42,740 nucleotides of DNA from an uncultured beta proteobacterium (GTDB lineage Bacteria; Pseudomonadota; Gammaproteobacteria; Burkholderiales; SG8-39), in NCBI GenBank assembly GCA_903928055.1, contig CAIYPG010000129.1, forward strand, positions 1-42,740, written 5' to 3'. Positions 34,448 through 42,740 of this stretch are shown piece by piece (within the stretch, counting starts at the first letter, position 1; each line of letters opens with the position of its first letter). Position numbers and translations under genes: made by a program. The notes below the pieces were generated by a model. The model had not been told where the DNA came from. It saw nothing but the letters and a program-made list of their open reading frames with translations, and made no database searches.

Positions 34448-34532
34448 GCGGAGCATTAACCCGGAGTGGTACCATCGAAGCTCACATTTCGCACACCCGC
34501 GCATTCCGTATCCGCATTGCGTCAACATCCCC

Positions 34533-34736
34533 ATGATCCAGCTCTCCGTCAATGGTGAAACCCGCCAGATTGCGCCCGGTGCCAGCCTGGCCGGGCTGAT
34601 CGATGAACTGGCGCTCGCCGGCAAGCGCATCGCCGTCGAGCGCAACGGCGAGATCGTGCCGCGCAGCCGGTACGGGGAGACAGCACTGGCCGACGGCGAC
34701 CAGCTGGAAATCGTGGTGGCGGTTGGAGGAGGCTGA
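34533..34736 (+). CDS. thiS: Sulfur carrier protein ThiS
   Basis: A 67-residue ubiquitin-fold protein whose C-terminal glycines are adenylated and converted to a thiocarboxylate, the sulfur source for the thiazole ring of thiamine. It begins [13 protein letters not shown], has [13 protein letters not shown] and DGDQLEIV, and ends VGGG. It lies directly before thiG (stop and start separated by 1 bp). A sulfur-transfer partner such as ThiF is not in the window. Confidence 0.93.
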   Translation: MIQLSVNGETRQIAPGASLAGLIDELALAGKRIAVERNGEIVPRSRYGETALADGDQLEIVVAVGGG

Positions 34737-34737
34737 G

Positions 34738-35553
34738 ATGACTGGAACAACAGACAAACTGACCATTGCGGGCAAGGCCTACGGCTCGCGCCTCCTGATC
34801 GGCACCGGCAAGTACAAGGACTTCGACGAGACGCGTCGCGCCGTGGATGCCAGTGGCGCCGAGATCGTCACCGTCGCGATCCGCCGCACGAACATCGGCC
34901 AGGACCCCAAGCAGCCCTCGCTGCTCGATGCCCTGCCGCCCTCGCAGTTCACCTACCTGCCGAACACCGCCGGCTGCTACTCGGCCGACGATGCGGTGCG
35001 CACGCTGCGCCTGGCACGCGAACTGCTCGATGGCCACAAGCTCGTGAAGCTCGAGGTACTGGGCGATCCGAACACGCTGTTCCCGAACGTCATTGAAACG
35101 CTGGCCGCGGCGCGCACGCTGGTGAAGGACGGCTTCGATGTCATGGTCTATACCAGCGACGACCCCATCATCGCCAAGCAGCTCGAGGAGATCGGCTGCG
35201 TCGCGGTGATGCCGCTCGCCTCGCTGATCGGCTCGGGGATGGGCATCCTCAACCCGTGGAACCTGCAGCTCATCATCGAAGCGGCGAAGATTCCGGTGCT
35301 GGTCGATGCCGGCGTGGGCACTGCCTCCGATGCGGCGATCGCCATGGAACTGGGCTGCGACGGCATTCTCATGAACACCGCAGTGGCCGCCGCGCGCGAT
35401 CCGGTCATGATGGCCGGCGCCATGAAAAAGGCAGTGGAAGCCGGACGCGAGGCCTTCCTCGCCGGCCGCATGCCGAAAAAACTCTACAGCGCCTCACCCA
35501 GCTCGCCCACGGGCGGCACCATCAGCGCCGCACCCAAGCCCAAAGCGGCTTAA
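34738..35553 (+). CDS. thiG: Thiazole synthase ThiG
   Basis: Condenses 1-deoxyxylulose 5-phosphate, dehydroglycine and ThiS thiocarboxylate to thiazole phosphate. The 271-residue TIM barrel has [25 protein letters not shown], the Schiff-base Lys104 in [27 protein letters not shown] and [38 protein letters not shown] precedes the ATG. It is coupled to thiS; trmB follows 11 bp later. Confidence 0.97.
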   Translation: MTGTTDKLTIAGKAYGSRLLIGTGKYKDFDETRRAVDASGAEIVTVAIRRTNIGQDPKQPSLLDALPPSQFTYLPNTAGCYSADDAVRTLRLARELLDGHKLVKLEVLGDPNTLFPNVIETLAAARTLVKDGFDVMVYTSDDPIIAKQLEEIGCVAVMPLASLIGSGMGILNPWNLQLIIEAAKIPVLVDAGVGTASDAAIAMELGCDGILMNTAVAAARDPVMMAGAMKKAVEAGREAFLAGRMPKKLYSASPSSPTGGTISAAPKPKAA

Positions 35554-35564
35554 CCGCGTTTTCC

Positions 35565-36245
35565 ATGACCGAAGAACTCCACAAGCGGAGCATCCGCAGC
35601 TTCGTGCTGCGCCAGGGGCGCGTGTCCGACGCACAGCGACGCGCGCTGGATGCAGGGCAAGCTCAGTTCGGCATCGCGTTTGCGCCGCAACGGCTCGACC
35701 TCGACGCCGCCTTCAAGCGGGCTGCACCAAAAATTCTCGAAATCGGATTCGGCATGGGAGAGACAACGGCGGCCATCGCCCAGGCCCATCCGGAGAACGA
35801 TTACCTCGGCATCGAGGTGCATACGCCGGGCGTGGGCGCGCTGTTCAAGCAGATCAGCGAAGCGGGCATCACGAACATCCGCATCATCCAGCATGACGCC
35901 GTCGAGGTAATGAACCACATGCTTGCACCGGAATCGCTGGATGGCATCCATGTGTTCTTCCCCGATCCCTGGCCGAAGAAGCGCCACCACAAGCGGCGCC
36001 TGCTGCAGCCGCCGCTGGTTGCGCTGCTTGCCTCAAGGCTGAAGCCCGGCGGCTACCTGCATTCGGCCACCGACTGGGAGGAATACGCGCAGCAGATCCT
36101 GGAAGTGTTTGCCGCGGAGTCCTTGCTGGAGAACACGGCCACGGACTACGCGCCACGGCCGGCCTCGCGGCCGCAGACGAAGTTCGAAACCCGCGGCCTG
36201 AAGCTCGGCCACAAGGTCTGGGACGTACTGTTCAGGAAGCGCTAG
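35565..36245 (+). CDS. trmB: tRNA (guanine-N7-)-methyltransferase TrmB
   Basis: Methylates guanine-46 of tRNA with SAM. The 226 residues have [14 protein letters not shown] at the N-terminus, the SAM motif [16 protein letters not shown], the hallmark [16 protein letters not shown] and the C-terminal [23 protein letters not shown] 35565 fits the family; longer in-frame reading overlaps thiG. Its adjacency to thiG is common in betaproteobacteria. Confidence 0.96.
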   Translation: MTEELHKRSIRSFVLRQGRVSDAQRRALDAGQAQFGIAFAPQRLDLDAAFKRAAPKILEIGFGMGETTAAIAQAHPENDYLGIEVHTPGVGALFKQISEAGITNIRIIQHDAVEVMNHMLAPESLDGIHVFFPDPWPKKRHHKRRLLQPPLVALLASRLKPGGYLHSATDWEEYAQQILEVFAAESLLENTATDYAPRPASRPQTKFETRGLKLGHKVWDVLFRKR

Positions 36246-36260
36246 CAGCGCGCCTTCGAT

Positions 36261-36344
36261 CAGTTCGTCCTTCGACAAGCTCAGGACGAACGGTATTTGT
36301 TGATTCCGTTCGTGGTGATCCTGAGCTTGCCGAAGGATCGAGCC
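36261..36344. repeat. Inverted intergenic repeat (CGTCCTTCGACAAGCTCAGG type)
   Basis: Arms at about 36266-36293 and 36306-36344 are imperfect inverted copies containing CTTCGACAAGCTCAGGACGA and GATCCTGAGCTTGCCGAAGG. This repeat type is common between genes in many proteobacteria. It lies between the convergent trmB and hemW genes, so it could help end transcription. Confidence 0.8.
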
Positions 36345-36382
36345 ATGAATGGAATCAACCATTACCCTCCACACAGATATGA

Positions 36383-37615
36383 TCACTTCTGGAAAGTTAT
36401 CGTTTTTCCAAGCGTATTTTCACCAGAATTGTGATCCGCACCATCCGGCAGGAACAGTTGCAGCAGGTCGTTCAGGAAATGCTGCCCGCGTTCGGTCGGG
36501 CGGATGCGCTCGTGGTCCCGTTCGATCAGGCCTTTTTCTTCCGCCGCATCCAGCGCCTTTGCCGCAGCGGTGATCGGCAGTCCGGTGCGCTCGGCAAACA
36601 TTGCCACCGGAAAACCGTCCGTGAGCCGCAGCGCGTTCATCATGAACTCGAACGGCAGGTCGCGCGGCGCGACATCGTGCTGCTCTGAGATTGCACTGCC
36701 CTTGTCCAGATTGTCGAAGTAACTCTTCGGCTGCTTGAAGCGTACCTGGCGCGTGATGCGATCCGGAAATGACAGCTTGGTGTGGGCGCCCGCGCCGATG
36801 CCGAGGTAATCGCCAAAGCGCCAGTAGTTGAGGTTGTGGCGGCATTCGCGGCCGGTGCGCGCATAGGCCGAGGTTTCGTAATGCGTGAAGCCACCCGCGC
36901 CGAGACGCGCCTCGATGGCGTCCTGCATGTTTGCCGCCGCATCCTCATCCGGCAGCGACGGCGGGTAGCGATAGAACACCGTGTTCGGCTCCAGTGTCAG
37001 GCTGTAGAACGACAGGTGCGACGTACCGCAGCCCAGTGCCGCTGCGCAATCGGCTTCGGACTCGGCCGGCGTCTGCTCCGGCAGGCCATACATCAGGTCG
37101 AGGTTGATGTTCGCGAAATGCTTCGATGCAATCTCGATTGCGCGCCAGGCCTCGGTGTCGTCATGGATGCGTCCCAGCGCCTTGAGATGCCGGGGATTGA
37201 AACTCTGAATGCCGATCGACAGGCGGTTGATGCCCGCTGCCGCATAGTCGCGGAACTTCTCCGCCTCGAACGTGCCGGGATTCGCTTCCATCGTCACTTC
37301 GCAGTCCGGCTCCATCGACAACCGCGCACGGAACGCCGCCAGCAGGCGATCCATGGTCGCGGCCGGAAACAGGCTGGGCGTGCCACCACCAAAGAAAATG
37401 CTGTACACCCGCCGGCCCCAGATCGAAGGCAGCGCGGTTTCCAGGTCGCGAATCAGCGCATCGGCGTATTCGGCATCGGCCAGGGAGCCCTTCAGTTCAT
37501 GCGAATTGAAATCGCAGTAGGGGCACTTCTTCACGCACCAGGGCATGTGCACATACAGCGCCAGCGGCGGCAGCGCGGTGAGGTGAATGGAATCAGGTTG
37601 TGCGATGCGGATCAT
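36383..37615 (-). CDS. hemW: Radical SAM heme chaperone HemW
   Basis: A coproporphyrinogen-dehydrogenase-like radical SAM protein; HemW binds heme and is a heme chaperone rather than HemN. The 410 residues have the cluster motif Cys27-x3-Cys31-x2-Cys34 in CVKKCPYCDF, FFGGGTPSLF, GINRLSIGIQSF, DLMYGLPEQT and NYWRFGDYLGIGAGAH. The C-terminal HemN-like domain is complete. It neighbours rdgB, as in many proteobacteria, here separated by a repeat. Confidence 0.93.
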   Translation of the reverse strand: MIRIAQPDSIHLTALPPLALYVHMPWCVKKCPYCDFNSHELKGSLADAEYADALIRDLETALPSIWGRRVYSIFFGGGTPSLFPAATMDRLLAAFRARLSMEPDCEVTMEANPGTFEAEKFRDYAAAGINRLSIGIQSFNPRHLKALGRIHDDTEAWRAIEIASKHFANINLDLMYGLPEQTPAESEADCAAALGCGTSHLSFYSLTLEPNTVFYRYPPSLPDEDAAANMQDAIEARLGAGGFTHYETSAYARTGRECRHNLNYWRFGDYLGIGAGAHTKLSFPDRITRQVRFKQPKSYFDNLDKGSAISEQHDVAPRDLPFEFMMNALRLTDGFPVAMFAERTGLPITAAAKALDAAEEKGLIERDHERIRPTERGQHFLNDLLQLFLPDGADHNSGENTLGKTITFQK

Positions 37616-37713
37616 CTCCCCCCCTTGATAAAGGGGGCCGACTTTCCGTCAGGCGAGCGGGGGGATTTGTACGCTGCAAAAATCCCCCCCAGCCCCCCTT
37701 TGACAAGGGGGGA
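37616..37713. repeat. CCCCCTTTGACAAGGGGG-type inverted repeat
   Basis: Two hairpins, CCCCCTTGATAAAGGGGG (about 37620-37637) and CCCCCCTTTGACAAGGGGGG (about 37693-37712), flank a GC-rich middle. The second is preceded by AATCCCCCCCAGCC, a widely distributed intergenic repeat type. It separates rdgB from hemW on the minus strand and may attenuate read-through. Confidence 0.8.
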
Positions 37714-37760
37714 GCAACAACAATGTTCTGACTCCGTGGGGCTTAGCGCAGAAATGAACA

Positions 37761-38351
37761 TCACACGCCTTCCTTCAGCTTCGCCAGCAGACGACGCAGC
37801 GCCTTGCCGCGATGGCTGGCGAGGTTCTTCTGCGAAGGCTCCAGCTCGGCGGCGGTCTTGTCGAAATCGGGCAGCAGGAAATAGGGATCGTAGCCAAAGC
37901 CGTTTGCGCCGCGCGGCGTGTCGATGATGCGGCCCTGCCAGGCGCCCTCTGCAATCAGCGGCTCCGGGTCATCCCCATGACGCATCAGCACGATCACGCA
38001 GTAGTAATGCGCGCGGCGTTCTTCCTTGTCGCGCAGCAGGTCGAGCAGCTTCCGGTTGTTGCGCTCATCCGATTTAGGTTCCCCCGCGAAGCGCGCCGAA
38101 TGCACCCCCGGCTCACCACCCAGCGCACGCACGCAGATGCCCGAGTCATCCGCCATCGCCGGCAGGCCCGACAGCTTCGCCGCGTGGCGCGCCTTGGCGA
38201 GGGCGTTTTCCACGAAGGTGCCATGCGGCTCCTCGGCATCGGGAATGCCGAGTTTCGACTGCGGAATGATCTCGATGCCCAGCGGCGCGAACATTTCGCC
38301 GAATTCGCGGAGTTTGCCGGGGTTGGAGGAGGCGAGGACGAGTTGTTTCAT
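37761..38351 (-). CDS. rdgB: XTP/dITP diphosphatase RdgB (Ham1/YggV family)
   Basis: Hydrolyses non-canonical purine nucleotides (XTP, ITP, dITP) to protect DNA and RNA. The 196 residues show LASSNPGKLREF, TFVENALAKARHAA, the metal-binding ADDSGICV, GGEPGVHSARFAG and GANGFGYDPYFLLPD. ATG 38351 matches the family start; upstream in-frame codons add an unconserved peptide. It is normally placed beside hemW. Confidence 0.96.
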   Translation of the reverse strand: MKQLVLASSNPGKLREFGEMFAPLGIEIIPQSKLGIPDAEEPHGTFVENALAKARHAAKLSGLPAMADDSGICVRALGGEPGVHSARFAGEPKSDERNNRKLLDLLRDKEERRAHYYCVIVLMRHGDDPEPLIAEGAWQGRIIDTPRGANGFGYDPYFLLPDFDKTAAELEPSQKNLASHRGKALRRLLAKLKEGV

Positions 38352-38427
38352 GGGGTGCGATTTTAATCTGGTCTTGGTGAAAGCAATCATTCATTGAGTG
38401 CTATCAATCTCGTTTCAGCTTCGCCGA

Positions 38428-38692
38428 GTAACTTTCTTTGCTTCGCCAAAGAAAGTTACCAAAGAAAGGTGACCCCTACGGTGCCGGTTCCGGCGCTGCC
38501 GCGCCGGAGCGCAGAGCAGGGGCCCCGCGTAGCGGGGATGCGACCGCACAGCGCAGGGCACTCCGTAGCGAAGCGCAGGAGCGAGGCCCGGGGTGTGCTT
38601 CTCTTTGCCTCCTTTCTCTTGCACAAGCAAGAGAAAGGAGGCCGCCGAAAGGCGAAAAGAAAAGACTGGATTCCCGCCTTCGCGGGAATGAC
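38428..38692. repeat. Intergenic repeat cluster with strong hairpins
   Basis: Contains a perfect 13-bp inverted repeat GTAACTTTCTTTG (38428-38440 with 38447-38459), a perfect 16-bp inverted repeat GCCTCCTTTCTCTTGC (38607-38622 with 38627-38642), the hairpin CCCCGCGTAGCGGGG (about 38523-38537) and the REP-like TTCCCGCCTTCGCGGGAA (38671-38688). These fill the 38352-38697 gap, and no gene is seen. Such structures could act as processing or stop signals between the FecR gene and rdgB. Confidence 0.8.
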
Positions 38693-38697
38693 GCCAC

Positions 38698-39591
38698 TTA
38701 CATCGACACCCGCGGCGCGTCTATCCCCATCTTCCCCTTCAGACTTGCCGCCAGCGCCTCGGCCTCGGCCTTCGAAGGCAAGTTGATCAGGCGCAGGTTG
38801 TAGACGCGCTTGTCACCGCTGGCCACGGGGAGAATCACCACCGGATAACCCGCGGCGCGAAATTCGTCGTACAACTTCAGTGCGCCGGGCTGATCGTCGG
38901 CTGAGGCCAACGTCACCTTCCAGTGCCCGCCGCGGCGCACGGCACCCTTGCCCGCGGCAATCTCGGTTTCCGTCGCCCACAGCTTCAATTGCGCCGGATC
39001 GACCAGACCCACGGGCTGCGACTGGCCTTTTTCGCGAACATAGAACTGCAGCGCCTGGTCCATGGCAATGGGTACCTCACCCTGCGGCGTGACATTGATC
39101 CTGCCCTCGATCAGGCAGACGATCTGCTTGTCCACGTCGGACTTGCCCCACAGGTCAGTGCCACGGATGCCGGCGGTGACGGTGGCAATCGTGATGTTCA
39201 CTTCGCGCCTGCCGCGGAACTTCACCAGAGTGTCGGTGGTGAAACGGAACGCGCCTTCGAGCACGTTCATGGTCGCGGCAAACACATTGCCCGGACGCAT
39301 CTGCGCATCGGCCAAGCGGTACGTGGCCTTTTCACCCAGCTTCACCGAACTGCCATCCGGGGTGCGCAGCAGCAGGCGCGCATCCGCACCGGTCTTCAAC
39401 TGGTCGTTCGCCCTGAGTTCCATCCCGGGATAGACCGGAACCGGCTTCGCGCCGGCGCGCTCCACCCAGGCAGGCATCTGCACGGCATCGACCACCACGA
39501 CTGGTGCCGACGCGGCAAACGCGGGTGACACTGAAAGAACGAAGAGCGCGAACAGGACCGGAAACACGCGGCCGGAGACGGATGTTTTCAT
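38698..39591 (-). CDS. Secreted FecR-domain protein with C-terminal SPOR-like region
   Basis: The 297 residues start with a signal peptide (cleavage near SPAFAASA, about residue 27), then a FecR domain (about 50-160: GMELRANDQLKTGADARLLL, SVKLGEKATY, TVTAGIRGTDLWG), and end in a region resembling SPOR (about 220-297: HWKVTLASADDQPGALKLYDEFRAAGYPVVILPV). FecR here is probably a periplasmic fold rather than a sigma regulator; SPOR regions bind septal peptidoglycan. ATG 39591 has GGGAG upstream; a TTG at 39603 would add four residues. Function unknown. Confidence 0.8.
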   Translation of the reverse strand: MKTSVSGRVFPVLFALFVLSVSPAFAASAPVVVVDAVQMPAWVERAGAKPVPVYPGMELRANDQLKTGADARLLLRTPDGSSVKLGEKATYRLADAQMRPGNVFAATMNVLEGAFRFTTDTLVKFRGRREVNITIATVTAGIRGTDLWGKSDVDKQIVCLIEGRINVTPQGEVPIAMDQALQFYVREKGQSQPVGLVDPAQLKLWATETEIAAGKGAVRRGGHWKVTLASADDQPGALKLYDEFRAAGYPVVILPVASGDKRVYNLRLINLPSKAEAEALAASLKGKMGIDAPRVSM

Positions 39592-39695
39592 GCAGGCTCC
39601 CAATGAAAAGTGATACGCGGCGATGAAGATGGCTTATACGCCATTTGTCGCTTTTCGGAGCGGACTCCTTACGCAAAACGGGGTATCCCAGCGGT

Positions 39696-39701
39696 TATAA
39701 T
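39696..39701 (+). promoter_or_regulatory. Candidate -10 box for leuS
   Basis: A perfect TATAAT lies 35 bp before the leuS ATG, putting transcription start near 39708. The -35 region is weak (TTACGC lies at non-optimal spacing). Such strong -10, weak -35 promoters are common in GC-rich proteobacteria. Confidence 0.5.
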
Positions 39702-39735
39702 TCACGCTTACCGTTTTCTGCCTGTCTCCCACCCC

Positions 39736-42363
39736 ATGCAAGCCCAGTACCGCCCGGAACGCATCGAACCCGACGCCCAGCAGCACTGGGAGCAGACCGG
39801 CGCCTTCCGCGCGCCGGATCGGGGCACCAAGCCGAAGTACTACTGCCTGTCGATGTTCCCGTATCCCTCGGGCAAGCTGCACATGGGGCATGTGCGCAAC
39901 TACACGATCGGCGATGTCATCACGCGCTTCCACAAGATGCGCGGCTACGACGTGCTGCAGCCCATGGGCTGGGACGCCTTCGGCCTGCCCGCCGAGAACG
40001 CCGCCATGGCCAATGGCGTGCCGCCGGCGAAGTGGACCTACGACAACATCGCGTACATGAAGAAGCAGTTGAAGTCGCTGGGGTTCGCAATCGACTGGGA
40101 ACGCGAGATCGCCACCTGCCGCCCCGAGTACTACCGCTGGAACCAGTGGCTTTTCCTGCGCATGCTGGAAAAGGGCATCGCCTACCAGAAGACCGGCACG
40201 GTGAACTGGGACCCGGTCGACCAGACCGTGCTCGCGAACGAACAGGTCATCGACGGCCGCGGCTGGCGCACCGGCGCACTCGTCGAAAAACGCGAAATCC
40301 CGATGTATTACCTCGGCATCACGAAGTACGCCGAGGAACTGCTCGCCGCGCTCGATACGCTGCCCGGCTGGCCCGAGCGCGTGCGCACCATGCAGGCGAA
40401 CTGGATCGGCAAGAGCGTGGGCGTCAAGCTCGGCTTCCCCTACACCCTGGATGGCAAAGACGGCGTGCTGCGCGTATTCACCACGCGTGCCGACACGCTG
40501 ATGGGCGTGACCTTTTGTGCCGTGGCCGCCGAGCACCCGCTCGCCATGCATGCCGCGAAGAACAATCCGGCGCTCGCCGCGTTCATCGACGAATGCAAGC
40601 GCGGCGCCGTGATGGAAGCCGAACTCGCCACCCAGGAAAAAAAGGGCATGGCCACCGGCTTCTTCGTCAGTCACCCGATCACCGGCGACAAGGTGGAGGT
40701 CTGGGTGGGCAACTACGTGCTGATGAGCTACGGCGAAGGCGCGGTGATGGGCGTGCCGGCGCATGACGAGCGCGACTTTGCGTTCGCCAAGAAATACGCG
40801 CTGCCGATCAGGCCGGTGATCGGCGTTGGCGGCATGAGCTATTCGACTGAAGCCTGGGAACCGCGTTACGGCGAATACGGCCGCTGCATCAATTCCGGCA
40901 AGTACGATGGGCTCGATTACCAGGGTGCGGTGGATGCCATCGCCGCCGACCTCGGTGCCAAAGGACTGGGCGAGAAGCAGGTGACCTGGCGCCTGCGCGA
41001 CTGGGGCATTTCGCGCCAGCGCTACTGGGGTTGCCCGATTCCGCTGATCCACTGCCTCGGCACAGCCGACCAACCCGGGTGTGGCGTGGTACCCGTCCCT
41101 GACGACCAGTTGCCGGTGAGGCTGCCCGAAGACCTGGTGCCCGATGGCACCGGCAATCCGCTGAACAAGCATCCCGCCTTCCTGAACTGCGCCTGCCCCA
41201 AGTGCGGCCAGCCGGCGAAGCGCGAAACCGACACCATGGACACCTTCGTCGATTCGTCCTGGTACTACTCGCGCTACGCCTGCCCGGACAACGACAAGTC
41301 GATGGTCGATGCGCGTGTTGATCGCTGGCTGCCCGTGGACCAGTACATCGGTGGCATCGAACACGCCATCCTGCATTTGCTGTATTCGCGCTTCTGGACC
41401 AAGGTGATGCGCGACCTCGGCCTCGTGAAATTCGACGAGCCCTTCAAGAACCTGCTGACGCAGGGCATGGTGCTGAACGAGATCTTCTTCCGCAAGGAAG
41501 GTGAAGGCAGGATCAAGTACTTCAACCCGATCGACATCGACATCAGGACCGATGAAGCGGGAAAACGTACATCAATGACATTGCGCGCCGACGGCCTGCC
41601 GGTGGAGTCGGCCGGCATCGGCACCATGTCGAAGTCCAAGAACAACGGCGTTGATCCGCAGTCGCTGGTCGAGGAATATGGCGCGGACACGGCGCGCTTT
41701 TTCATGATGTTCACCAGCCCGCCGGAGATGACGTTGCTGTGGTCGGATGCCGGCGTGGACGGTTCGGCGCGCTTCCTGAAATCGCTGTGGACATTCGCCG
41801 CCGATTACAACGAGACCGTGCGCCCCAGGCTGCCTGCGACGCGAACCCTGTTCAATGCAAAGCTCCCGGACGCGCTGGCTGCAGCACGGCGCGAAATGCA
41901 CCTGAACCTGAAGCAGGCCAACTACGACCTCGGCCGCTTCCAGTTCAACACCGTCGCCTCGGCCTGCATGAAAATGCTGAACGCATTGAAGGCTGCCCCG
42001 AAGACGGAAGCCCCGGCGCATGCCGAAGTCGTCGAGGAAGGCCTGTCCATCCTGCTGCGCGTGCTCTCGCCGATCACGCCGCACATCTGCCACCAGTTGT
42101 GGATTGACCTCGGCTACGGCGCGGACATTCTTGAGGCAGGCTGGCCCGAGCCCGTCGAAGCCGCGCTCGCCCAGGACGAAATAGAGCTGGTGCTGCAGGT
42201 CAATGGCAAGCTGCGCGGCAAGCTGCGCGCGCCCGCGACCGCCGACAGGGCCGCGCTGGAAGCGCTGGCGCTCGGCCACGAGGCCACGGTGCGTCTGCTG
42301 GAAGGCAGGCCGCCGAAAAAGGTCATCGTGGTTCCGGGCAAACTGGTCAATGTGGTAGCCTGA
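39736..42363 (+). CDS. leuS: Leucyl-tRNA synthetase LeuS
   Basis: Charges tRNA-Leu. The 875 residues have the class I HIGH-type motif HMGH (49-52) in [19 protein letters not shown], a CP1 editing domain (about 220-420) with [13 protein letters not shown] and [26 protein letters not shown], and the KMSKS-type loop at 630-634 as [13 protein letters not shown]. The usual first Lys of that loop is Thr here. The C-terminal domain ends [19 protein letters not shown]. Start ATG 39736 ([18 protein letters not shown]) fits the family; a longer reading from 39610 is unconserved and includes the promoter. lptE follows after 5 bp. Confidence 0.97.
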   Translation: MQAQYRPERIEPDAQQHWEQTGAFRAPDRGTKPKYYCLSMFPYPSGKLHMGHVRNYTIGDVITRFHKMRGYDVLQPMGWDAFGLPAENAAMANGVPPAKWTYDNIAYMKKQLKSLGFAIDWEREIATCRPEYYRWNQWLFLRMLEKGIAYQKTGTVNWDPVDQTVLANEQVIDGRGWRTGALVEKREIPMYYLGITKYAEELLAALDTLPGWPERVRTMQANWIGKSVGVKLGFPYTLDGKDGVLRVFTTRADTLMGVTFCAVAAEHPLAMHAAKNNPALAAFIDECKRGAVMEAELATQEKKGMATGFFVSHPITGDKVEVWVGNYVLMSYGEGAVMGVPAHDERDFAFAKKYALPIRPVIGVGGMSYSTEAWEPRYGEYGRCINSGKYDGLDYQGAVDAIAADLGAKGLGEKQVTWRLRDWGISRQRYWGCPIPLIHCLGTADQPGCGVVPVPDDQLPVRLPEDLVPDGTGNPLNKHPAFLNCACPKCGQPAKRETDTMDTFVDSSWYYSRYACPDNDKSMVDARVDRWLPVDQYIGGIEHAILHLLYSRFWTKVMRDLGLVKFDEPFKNLLTQGMVLNEIFFRKEGEGRIKYFNPIDIDIRTDEAGKRTSMTLRADGLPVESAGIGTMSKSKNNGVDPQSLVEEYGADTARFFMMFTSPPEMTLLWSDAGVDGSARFLKSLWTFAADYNETVRPRLPATRTLFNAKLPDALAAARREMHLNLKQANYDLGRFQFNTVASACMKMLNALKAAPKTEAPAHAEVVEEGLSILLRVLSPITPHICHQLWIDLGYGADILEAGWPEPVEAALAQDEIELVLQVNGKLRGKLRAPATADRAALEALALGHEATVRLLEGRPPKKVIVVPGKLVNVVA

Positions 42364-42368
42364 AAAAC

Positions 42369-42740
42369 ATGTCGATCCGTTCATTCCGCAACGCGCTTGT
42401 GCTGGCCTTGGCCACCCTTCTCGGCGGCTGCGGGTTCCAGTTGCGCGGCAATACCAGCCTGCCGTTCGAAACCTTGTACGTGCCCGCCGCGTCCTCGGTT
42501 GCGGTGGAACTCAAGCGCAACATTGCGGCAGGCACGCAGACCCGCACCGTCAACACTCCGGCTGAAGCGCAGGCCCAGCTTGTCATTACCGAAGACCGGC
42601 GTGAAAAAGTCATCCTGTCGCTGAATACCGCCGGTCGCGTGCGCGAATTCCAGTTGCGCCACAAGGTCAGCTTCCGGGTAATCGACGCCAAGGGCCGTGA
42701 ATACCTGCCGCTGAATGAAATCACGCTGACGCGCGACATC
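42369..42740 (+). CDS. lptE: LPS-assembly lipoprotein LptE (partial, runs off the window)
   Basis: The outer-membrane lipoprotein that plugs and supports LptD. The first 124 residues show a lipoprotein signal with lipobox LLGGC (Cys21), then CGFQLRGNTSLPFETLYVPA, and EFQLRHKVSFRVIDAKG further on, typical of the LptE fold. It starts 5 bp after leuS, a common betaproteobacterial arrangement (usually followed by holA). The stop is beyond 42740. Confidence 0.92.
   Translation, partial: MSIRSFRNALVLALATLLGGCGFQLRGNTSLPFETLYVPAASSVAVELKRNIAAGTQTRTVNTPAEAQAQLVITEDRREKVILSLNTAGRVREFQLRHKVSFRVIDAKGREYLPLNEITLTRDI

Noticed and set aside
39634..41376. A 580-codon open frame antisense to leuS
   Set aside because: A shadow of GC-rich codon bias in leuS; no recognisable domain and a His/Ala/Gly/Arg-rich composition.

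Overview
This is a GC-rich chromosomal window from a betaproteobacterium (Burkholderiales or a close relative). The evidence is the core gene order kdsD-kdsC-lptC-lptA-lptB-rpoN-hpf-ptsN-hprK-rapZ, the thiS-thiG-trmB and leuS-lptE pairs, and seven extracytoplasmic 'Bug' (TctC-family) receptors. Genus and species cannot be read from the sequence.

Region 1 (1-14235) is mostly housekeeping. At the left edge what looks like one end of an IS21-like insertion sequence interrupts a KefB-like antiporter gene. A rightward block follows for Kdo synthesis (kdsD, kdsC), LPS export (lptC, lptA, lptB), sigma-54 (rpoN), a ribosome hibernation factor (hpf) and the nitrogen-PTS regulators (ptsN, hprK), with a small psiF-like gene set between hprK and rapZ, then ubiX and a Lon-substrate-domain gene. 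A convergent leftward block holds mutY, asmA and a 5'-nucleotidase with 4-bp gene overlaps.

Region 2 (14236-34447) is accessory. It holds seven Bug receptors, a solute-binding-like protein without a signal peptide, three MmgE/PrpD proteins, a TauD-like dioxygenase, a D-2-hydroxyacid dehydrogenase, a class III CoA-transferase, an enoyl-CoA hydratase, a SAM methyltransferase and tRNA-Gly(CCC). No TctA/TctB membrane subunits are present. The gene content suggests uptake or sensing of organic acids and their CoA-linked breakdown; no substrate can be assigned. The region carries a decayed CysB-like LysR fragment, a 271-bp MITE-like element with perfect 20-bp terminal inverted repeats, and a family of composite palindromic repeats, one of which appears to supply a gene's stop codon.

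Region 3 (34448-42740) returns to housekeeping: thiS-thiG, trmB, hemW, rdgB, a secreted FecR/SPOR protein, leuS and the start of lptE. Short intergenic repeats lie between several of these genes.

The best candidates for something new are the unusual mobile repeats (22860-23130, 25364-25551, 28211-28429), the duplicated Bug-MmgE/PrpD modules with diverged active-site motifs, and the leaderless solute-binding-like protein at 19103-19831. I did not find a convincing new defence or multi-gene system.
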